Source: Actinomycetes bacterium
GTDB lineage: Bacteria; Actinomycetota; Acidimicrobiia; Acidimicrobiales; Palsa-688
Length of the DNA stretch: 6,340 nt
Direction of reading: 5' to 3'
Assembly: GCA_021816565.1 (NCBI GenBank)
Contig: JAKAXN010000271.1
Location: 1 to 6,340, forward strand
Notes under the pieces: generated by a model
Seen by the model: the letters and a program-made list of their open reading frames with translations, nothing else
Database searches by the model: none
What the model was told of the DNA's origin: nothing
Translations under genes and position numbers: made by a program
Shown: piece by piece, positions 1-3,612 of the stretch
How the letters are laid out: each line of letters opens with the position of its first letter
Position numbering within the stretch: the stretch's first letter is position 1

Positions 1-6
1 GGTGCC

Positions 7-1182
7 GTGTACCTGGGATACACCGAAGAGCAGGAAGCGCTCCGCAAGGAGCTGCGCGCCTACTACGCCAAGCTGCTGACCCCCGAGGTCGAGGAGCAGC
101 TGGCCCAGAGCAGGGGAGTGGGCCCGGCCATGCGCCGGGTGGTCCGCCAGATGGGCGAGGACGGCTGGCTCGGTATCGGCTGGCCCAAGGAGTGGGGCGG
201 CCAGGGCCGCTCGGCCATCGAACAGTTCGTGTTCTTCGACGAGTCGATGCGCGCCGGTGCACCGGTGCCGATGCTCACGGTCAACACCGTCGGCCCGACC
301 ATCATGAACTTCGGGACCGAGGAGCAGCGGGCCCACTTCGTGCCGAAGATCCTCAAGGGCGAGATCCATTTCTGCATCGGCTACACCGAGCCGGGGGCGG
401 GCACCGACCTGGCCAGCCTGCGGACCACCGCCGTGCGTGACGGCGACGAGTACGTCATCAACGGCCAGAAGATGTTCACCAGCCTGGCCGGCGACGCCGA
501 CTACATCTGGCTGGCCGCCCGCACCGACCCGGAGGCCAAGAAGCACAAGGGCATCTCCATGTTCGCGGTGCCCATGGACACCCCCGGGATCAGCGTCGTC
601 CCGATGAGCCTCCTGAGCGAGCACGACATCAACCAGACGTTCTTCGACGACGTGCGGGTTCCGGCCAGCTGCCTGGTCGGCGCCGAGAACGGGGGTTGGG
701 GGCTCATCACCAACCAGCTAAACCACGAGCGGGTCACCCTGTGCTCCCCGGGCGTGGTCGAGCGCGTGCTCACCGACGTACAGCGCTGGGCCCAGGAATC
801 CCGCCTGGCCGACGGCCGGCGGGTCATCGACCAGGAGTGGGTGCGGATGAACCTGGCCCGGGTCCGCAGCCGGCTGGAGTTCCTGCGCCTGATCAACTGG
901 AAGGTCGCCTGGACCGCCACCCAGGGCCATCTCGATGTGGCCGATGCGTCCAGCATCAAGGTGTTCGGCACCGAGTTCTACCTCGAGGCGTTCCGCCTGC
1001 TGTTCGAGGTGGTCGGCGAGCGCGGCTACCTGAAGGACGGCTCCCCCGACGCAGTGCTGCGCGGCCGGCTGGAGCGCAACTACCGCAGCCTGCTGATCCT
1101 GACCTTCGGCGGCGGCACCAACGAGATCCAGCGCGACCTGATCGCCATGTTCGGGCTCGGCTTCCCCCGGGCCTCCCGGTAG
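7..1182 (+). CDS. Acyl-CoA dehydrogenase, catalytic (alpha-type) subunit of a predicted heteromeric FadE pair
   Basis: This gene encodes a 391-residue FAD-dependent acyl-CoA dehydrogenase, expected to introduce an alpha,beta double bond into an acyl-CoA in the cytoplasm and pass electrons to electron-transfer flavoprotein. The N-terminal helical domain starts with the usual YTEEQEALR. The flavin/substrate motif YTEPGAGTDL (126-135) leads into the middle beta domain (INGQKMFTS, 151-159). The C-terminal helical domain carries LNHERVTL with Glu241 at the helix-G catalytic-base position used by isovaleryl-CoA dehydrogenase. The other known base position (medium-chain enzyme, YEGT) is Gly here, in FGGGTNEIQ (367-375). 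The usual RxQF FAD-contact motif after helix G is missing, since WAQESRLADGRR occupies that place; the next gene supplies it. The GTG start gives the normal family N-terminus, but the frame is open to the window edge, so the start and its ribosome binding site cannot be fully checked. Resemblance to mycobacterial FadE26/FadE29-type subunits is from memory; the substrate is unknown. Confidence 0.93.
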   Translation: MYLGYTEEQEALRKELRAYYAKLLTPEVEEQLAQSRGVGPAMRRVVRQMGEDGWLGIGWPKEWGGQGRSAIEQFVFFDESMRAGAPVPMLTVNTVGPTIMNFGTEEQRAHFVPKILKGEIHFCIGYTEPGAGTDLASLRTTAVRDGDEYVINGQKMFTSLAGDADYIWLAARTDPEAKKHKGISMFAVPMDTPGISVVPMSLLSEHDINQTFFDDVRVPASCLVGAENGGWGLITNQLNHERVTLCSPGVVERVLTDVQRWAQESRLADGRRVIDQEWVRMNLARVRSRLEFLRLINWKVAWTATQGHLDVADASSIKVFGTEFYLEAFRLLFEVVGERGYLKDGSPDAVLRGRLERNYRSLLILTFGGGTNEIQRDLIAMFGLGFPRASR

Positions 1183-1185
1183 GAG
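1181..1185 (+). promoter_or_regulatory. Ribosome binding site of the second acyl-CoA dehydrogenase gene
   Basis: AGGAG lies 7 nt before the ATG at 1193 and overlaps the TAG stop codon of the preceding gene (1180-1182). This fixes the start of the second subunit and suggests that translation of the two subunits is coupled, as expected for partners made in equal amounts. Confidence 0.75.
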
Positions 1186-1192
1186 ACCAAGA

Positions 1193-2317
1193 ATGGATTT
1201 CTCACTCAGCGAGGAGCAGCAGGCCGTGCTGGAATCGGCGGCCAAGCTGTTCGAGGGGCACCTGACCGACGCCCGGAGGGCCGAGGTGGCAGCCGACGGT
1301 GACGGATTTGACCGGCGCCTGTGGGCCGCCCTGGCCGAGGCCAACCTGCTGGGCCTGGCCGTGCCCGAGCGGTTCGGGGGCAGCGGCTTCGGCTTCGGGG
1401 AGGTGTCGGTTCTGCTGGAAGAGGCCGGCCGGGCGGCCGCCCCGGTCCCGCTGTGGCCGGCCCTGGTCCTGGGCGGTCTGGCGGTGGACCGCTTCGGCCG
1501 CGACGATCAGCGCGACCGGCTGCTGCGGCCCCTCGCGGCCGGGGAGATGGTCCTCACCGCGGCCCTCGTGGAGGCCGGCACGGACCCCGACCGGCCGCTG
1601 ACCACGGCGCGTCCCGACGACGGCGGGGGTTGGGTCCTCGACGGCACCAAGCTGTGCGTGCCCGCCGGCACGGTGGCCGGCGCGTTCGTGGTCCCGGCCC
1701 GGGTCGGCACCGACGCGGTGGCGGTGTTCATCGTCGAGGCCGGCGCCGACGGCCTCGGCGTCACCCGGCTGGAGACCACCTCCGACACCCCCGAGGCCCG
1801 CCTGGACCTGGTGGGGGTGCGCGTCGGTTCCGACGCCCTGCTGGGTGAGGCCGACCAGGGTGGAGAGATAGTCGACTGGCTGATGCTGCGGGCCACCTCG
1901 GGCCTGTGCTCGCTGATGGCCGGAACCTGCCGGGCCGCGCTGGACCTCACCGCCAGGTACGCGGTCAGCCGCAAGCAGTTCGACCGGGCCATCGCCACCT
2001 TCCAGGCCGTGGGCCAGCGGGCGGCCGACGCCTATGTGGACACCGAGGCGGTCGGCCTGACCGCCCGCCAGGCCGCCTGGCGCCTCTCCGCCGGGTTGCC
2101 TGCGGAGGAGCAGGTCGCCATCGCCAAGTTCTGGGCCGCCGACGGTGGCCAGCGTGTCGTGCACGCGGCGCAGCACATACACGGGGGTCTGGGCGTGGAC
2201 CGCAGCTACCCGCTGCACCGCTATTTCCTGGCCGCCAAGCAGCTCGAGCTGACCCTGGGCGGAGCCACCGCCAACCTGCTCCGGCTGGGCTCCCTCATGG
2301 CCGACGAGAAGGTCTGA
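1193..2317 (+). CDS. Acyl-CoA dehydrogenase, non-catalytic (beta-type) partner subunit
   Basis: This gene encodes a 374-residue acyl-CoA dehydrogenase fold protein predicted to pair with the product of the gene just upstream. The N-terminus MDFSLSEEQQAVLESAAKLF is typical of the family. The flavin/substrate motif seen in active enzymes (YTEPGAGTD) is degraded to LVEAGTDPD (125-133). The helix-G catalytic position reads RATSGLCSLMAG (233-244) with no Glu, and the alternative C-terminal base is Gly in LGGATANLL (355-363). In contrast, FAD-contact motifs missing from the partner are kept: SRKQFDRAIATFQ (259-271) and HIHGGLGVDRSYPLHRYF (328-345). Known heteromeric FadE enzymes (FadE26-FadE27 and FadE28-FadE29 of Mycobacterium tuberculosis) build each active site from two such unlike subunits, so this protein is inferred to complete FAD binding without its own base. 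It is separated by 10 nt from the upstream gene and 4 nt from the downstream one. Confidence 0.92.
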   Translation: MDFSLSEEQQAVLESAAKLFEGHLTDARRAEVAADGDGFDRRLWAALAEANLLGLAVPERFGGSGFGFGEVSVLLEEAGRAAAPVPLWPALVLGGLAVDRFGRDDQRDRLLRPLAAGEMVLTAALVEAGTDPDRPLTTARPDDGGGWVLDGTKLCVPAGTVAGAFVVPARVGTDAVAVFIVEAGADGLGVTRLETTSDTPEARLDLVGVRVGSDALLGEADQGGEIVDWLMLRATSGLCSLMAGTCRAALDLTARYAVSRKQFDRAIATFQAVGQRAADAYVDTEAVGLTARQAAWRLSAGLPAEEQVAIAKFWAADGGQRVVHAAQHIHGGLGVDRSYPLHRYFLAAKQLELTLGGATANLLRLGSLMADEKV

Positions 2318-2321
2318 CGCC

Positions 2322-3239
2322 GTGTCCGACGCCGTCAACCTGACCGGCCGGCGCATCGTCGTGCTGGGCGCTACCGGGATGGTCGCCACGCCGGTGATCC
2401 ACAGCCTGGCCGCCGACAACGAGGTGTGGGGCGTGGCCCGCTTCCACAACCGCCGCGCCCGGGCCGACCTCGACGGGCGGGGGGTGCACACCGTGGCGGT
2501 CGACCTGGCCGACCCGGACCTGTCGGACCTGCCGGGCGATGTCGACTACGTGATCAACCTGGCCGTCACCCACGCCGACGACTTCGCCACCGCCCTGCGG
2601 GCCAACGCCGAGAGCCTCGGTCTGGTGATGGCCCACTTCAACAAGGCCAGGGCCTTCCTGCACTGCTCCTCCACCGGCGTCTACGCCCCCAACGGCGCGC
2701 ACCCCATGCGGGAGGACGACCCCCTCGGCGACAACCACAAGGCGCTGCTGCCCACCTACAGCATCTCCAAGATCGCCGCCGAGTCGGTGGCCCGGCTGTC
2801 AGCCCGGCTGCACGGCCTGCCCACCGTCATAGCCCGGCTCAACGTGCCCTACGGCGACTGCGTCGCCTGGCCGTCCATACACCTGGAGTGCATCCTGGCC
2901 GGCCAGCCCATCCAGGTGCTGCCCGGGGCCCCGAGCTTCTACTCACCGATCCACAGCGACGACATCATCCGCCAGATCCCCCACCTGCTGGGGACGGCCA
3001 CCGTCCCCGCCACCACGGTCAACTGGGCCGGTCCCGACGTGGTGAGCGTCCAGGAGTGGTGCGCCTACCTGGGTTCTCTGGTGGGCCGGGAGCCGGTCTT
3101 CGAGGAAACCGAGGCCGCCCTGCCCAGCGTGGCCGTCGACGTGACCCTCATGGAGCAGCTCATCGGTCCCGCCCGGGTCCACTGGCGCGACGGCATGGCC
3201 CGCATGGTCGCCTCCGCCCACCCGGAGTTGAAGCTCTAG
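2322..3239 (+). CDS. NAD(P)-dependent epimerase/dehydratase-like SDR (extended short-chain dehydrogenase/reductase)
   Basis: This gene encodes a 305-residue cytoplasmic oxidoreductase with a Rossmann fold. The dinucleotide loop is GATGMVA (16-22), a GxxGxxA variant of the usual extended-SDR GxxGxxG. Basic residues after the second strand (Arg40, Arg44, Arg45) in place of an acidic residue hint at NADPH rather than NADH. The active site is visible as LHCSSTGVY (113-121, Ser116/Ser117) and YSISK (146-150, the YxxxK pair Tyr146 and Lys150). NVPYGD (174-179) and SPIHSDDI (208-215) match the substrate-side motifs of NAD-dependent epimerase/dehydratase proteins. Length is normal for the family. The GTG start follows the previous stop by 4 nt, with AGAAGG (2307-2312) about 9 nt upstream, so the gene is probably translationally coupled to the acyl-CoA dehydrogenase pair. 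The substrate cannot be read from the sequence. Context suggests an oxidation or reduction step on the same acyl or sterol-like intermediate, but a sugar-nucleotide substrate is not excluded. Confidence 0.88.
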   Translation: MSDAVNLTGRRIVVLGATGMVATPVIHSLAADNEVWGVARFHNRRARADLDGRGVHTVAVDLADPDLSDLPGDVDYVINLAVTHADDFATALRANAESLGLVMAHFNKARAFLHCSSTGVYAPNGAHPMREDDPLGDNHKALLPTYSISKIAAESVARLSARLHGLPTVIARLNVPYGDCVAWPSIHLECILAGQPIQVLPGAPSFYSPIHSDDIIRQIPHLLGTATVPATTVNWAGPDVVSVQEWCAYLGSLVGREPVFEETEAALPSVAVDVTLMEQLIGPARVHWRDGMARMVASAHPELKL

Positions 3240-3250
3240 ACGACCTGACC

Positions 3251-3272
3251 CCCCGCCGGGCGGCCGGCGGGG
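3251..3272 (+). terminator. Candidate terminator hairpin of the dehydrogenase operon
   Basis: CCCCGCCGG (3251-3259) and CCGGCGGGG (3264-3272) form a perfect 9-bp GC stem with a 4-nt loop, 11 nt after the SDR stop codon. No T-run follows, so it is not a classical intrinsic terminator. T-poor hairpins at operon ends are common in high-GC actinobacteria. It could also simply protect the 3' end of the mRNA. Confidence 0.55.
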
Positions 3273-3286
3273 CCATAGCCGAAAGA

Positions 3287-3316
3287 TGGTCCTCAGTAGC
3301 TCCCGCGCGCTACTAT
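3287..3316 (+). promoter_or_regulatory. Weak candidate promoter for the leader and SNF2-family gene
   Basis: TACTAT (3311-3316) matches four of six positions of a sigma-70-type -10 box. TGGTCC (3287-3292), 18 nt upstream, matches the -35 consensus at three of six. Transcription would start near 3322-3324. An inverted repeat, AGTAGC (3295-3300) and GCTACT (3309-3314), covers the spacer and half of the -10 box and could be an operator. The location, just after the putative terminator and ahead of a new gene, is right for a promoter, but the motif match alone is weak. Confidence 0.3.
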
Positions 3317-3319
3317 GCA

Positions 3320-3453
3320 GATCAGCGGGGCCATCGGAGATGCGGCATCAGGCGGAGCCTGGTCGCCGCCGGGGCGGTGGGCCACGCAGGTCTTGAAAAA
3401 GTGAATCCGGGAATGGAAGGAAGCCGGAAGACGTTCAACCAGTAGGCCTGATC
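3320..3453 (+). ncRNA. Possible folded leader-RNA domain closed by long-range pairing
   Basis: GATCA (3320-3324) can pair with TGATC (3449-3453), and GGCC (3329-3332) with GGCC (3445-3448). The two helices are stacked with a 4-nt bulge, so a domain of about 130 nt could be closed at its base. Inside are local stems such as GATG/CATC (3339-3349), GGCGG/CCGCC (3351-3370) and TCCGG/CCGGA (3406-3428, enclosing a purine-rich loop). The domain begins almost exactly at the predicted transcription start. The closing helices are short and two are self-complementary, so chance pairing is a real possibility. No known RNA family was recognised. Confidence 0.2.
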
Positions 3454-3478
3454 AGACGATGATCCGGCTGTTGGTGAC

Positions 3479-3525
3479 GAACCGGGGACTCCCGGATCGG
3501 CCCCCGCCGATCCGAGGACAGGTTC
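3479..3525 (+). other. Long RNA hairpin in the SNF2 leader
   Basis: CGGATCGG (3493-3500) pairs perfectly with CCGATCCG (3507-3514) around a 6-nt loop. TCC/GGA (3490-3492 with 3516-3518, one bulged A) and, beyond an internal loop, GAACC/GGTTC (3479-3483 with 3521-3525) extend it to 16 bp. This is the strongest structure of the intergenic region. No T-run follows, so a plain intrinsic terminator is unlikely. An alternative helix uses the same bases (see findings), so it may be one state of a switch. Confidence 0.5.
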
Positions 3526-3547
3526 CTCGCGTCACGCGTGAGCACCT

Positions 3548-3562
3548 CGATGCCAGGCATCG
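3548..3562. repeat. 15-bp palindrome (inverted repeat)
   Basis: CGATGCC and GGCATCG flank a single central A, giving a perfect inverted repeat with 7-nt arms. Flanking CTCG (3546-3549) and CGAG (3569-3572) can pair outside it as an alternative. It could be a dimer-binding operator or an RNA hairpin with 5 bp (3548-3552 with 3558-3562). It covers the in-frame ATG at 3550, which would hinder use of that codon as a start. Confidence 0.4.
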
Positions 3563-3602
3563 GGGAAACGAGTGGAGATAAGAAGCTGGACCAGATCACG
3601 TT

Positions 3603-3607
3603 AGAGG
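3603..3607 (+). promoter_or_regulatory. Candidate ribosome binding site for the SNF2-family gene
   Basis: AGAGG lies 5 nt upstream of the in-frame GTG at 3613 and is the reason for choosing that start. A competing signal, GGAG at 3574-3577, lies 8 nt before an in-frame CTG at 3586. The in-frame ATG (3550) and GTG (3538) have no well-spaced purine-rich motif. Confidence 0.4.
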
Positions 3608-3612
3608 CAGCG

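Larger units (their letters stand above)
3273..3612 (+). other. Structured non-coding intergenic or leader region
   Basis: No convincing protein gene was found here on either strand. In the SNF2 reading frame there are stops at 3394-3396, 3460-3462 and 3475-3477; that frame is open only from 3478 onward. The stretch holds a weak promoter candidate, several inverted repeats and at least one strong hairpin (listed separately). It also has a purine-rich, less GC-rich island (about 3391-3432) that contrasts with the flanking genes. If transcription starts near 3323, it forms a leader of about 290 nt before the SNF2-family gene. Short stretches recall known riboswitch motifs but no family is matched, so no RNA class is assigned. 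If the SNF2 gene starts at 3538 or 3550, the last 63-75 nt would be coding. Confidence 0.5.

Noticed and set aside
1202..2491. Minus-strand open frame of about 430 codons opposite the second acyl-CoA dehydrogenase.
   Set aside because: Low-complexity Gly/Gln/Ala-rich translation with no motif, fully antisense to a well-supported gene; typical of high-GC DNA.
3340..3396. Possible 18-residue ORF (ATG 3340) in the leader.
   Set aside because: The GGAG directly abuts the ATG, leaving no spacer, and the Arg/Gly-rich translation looks like random GC-rich sequence.
3386..3437. Partial resemblance to cobalamin and c-di-AMP (ydaO-type) riboswitch motifs: GTGAATCCGGG followed by AGCCGGAAGAC, and GAACCGGGGACTC further on.
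   Set aside because: The cobalamin core GCCACTG and the ACCTGCC end of the B12 box are absent and the spacing is too short. The c-di-AMP motif order does not fit. The match is suggestive only; an Rfam covariance scan would decide.
2426..3445. Plus-strand 339-codon frame overlapping the SDR gene and running past it into the intergenic region.
   Set aside because: Its translation is Arg/Pro/Gly-rich with no domain, whereas the overlapping SDR frame has the Rossmann loop and YxxxK site.
3240..3612. CRISPR repeats, tRNA, tmRNA, RNase P RNA or insertion-sequence ends in the intergenic region.
   Set aside because: No regularly spaced direct repeats, no cloverleaf with TTCGA-type arms, none of the conserved tmRNA or RNase P motifs, and no terminal inverted repeats with a transposase were seen.
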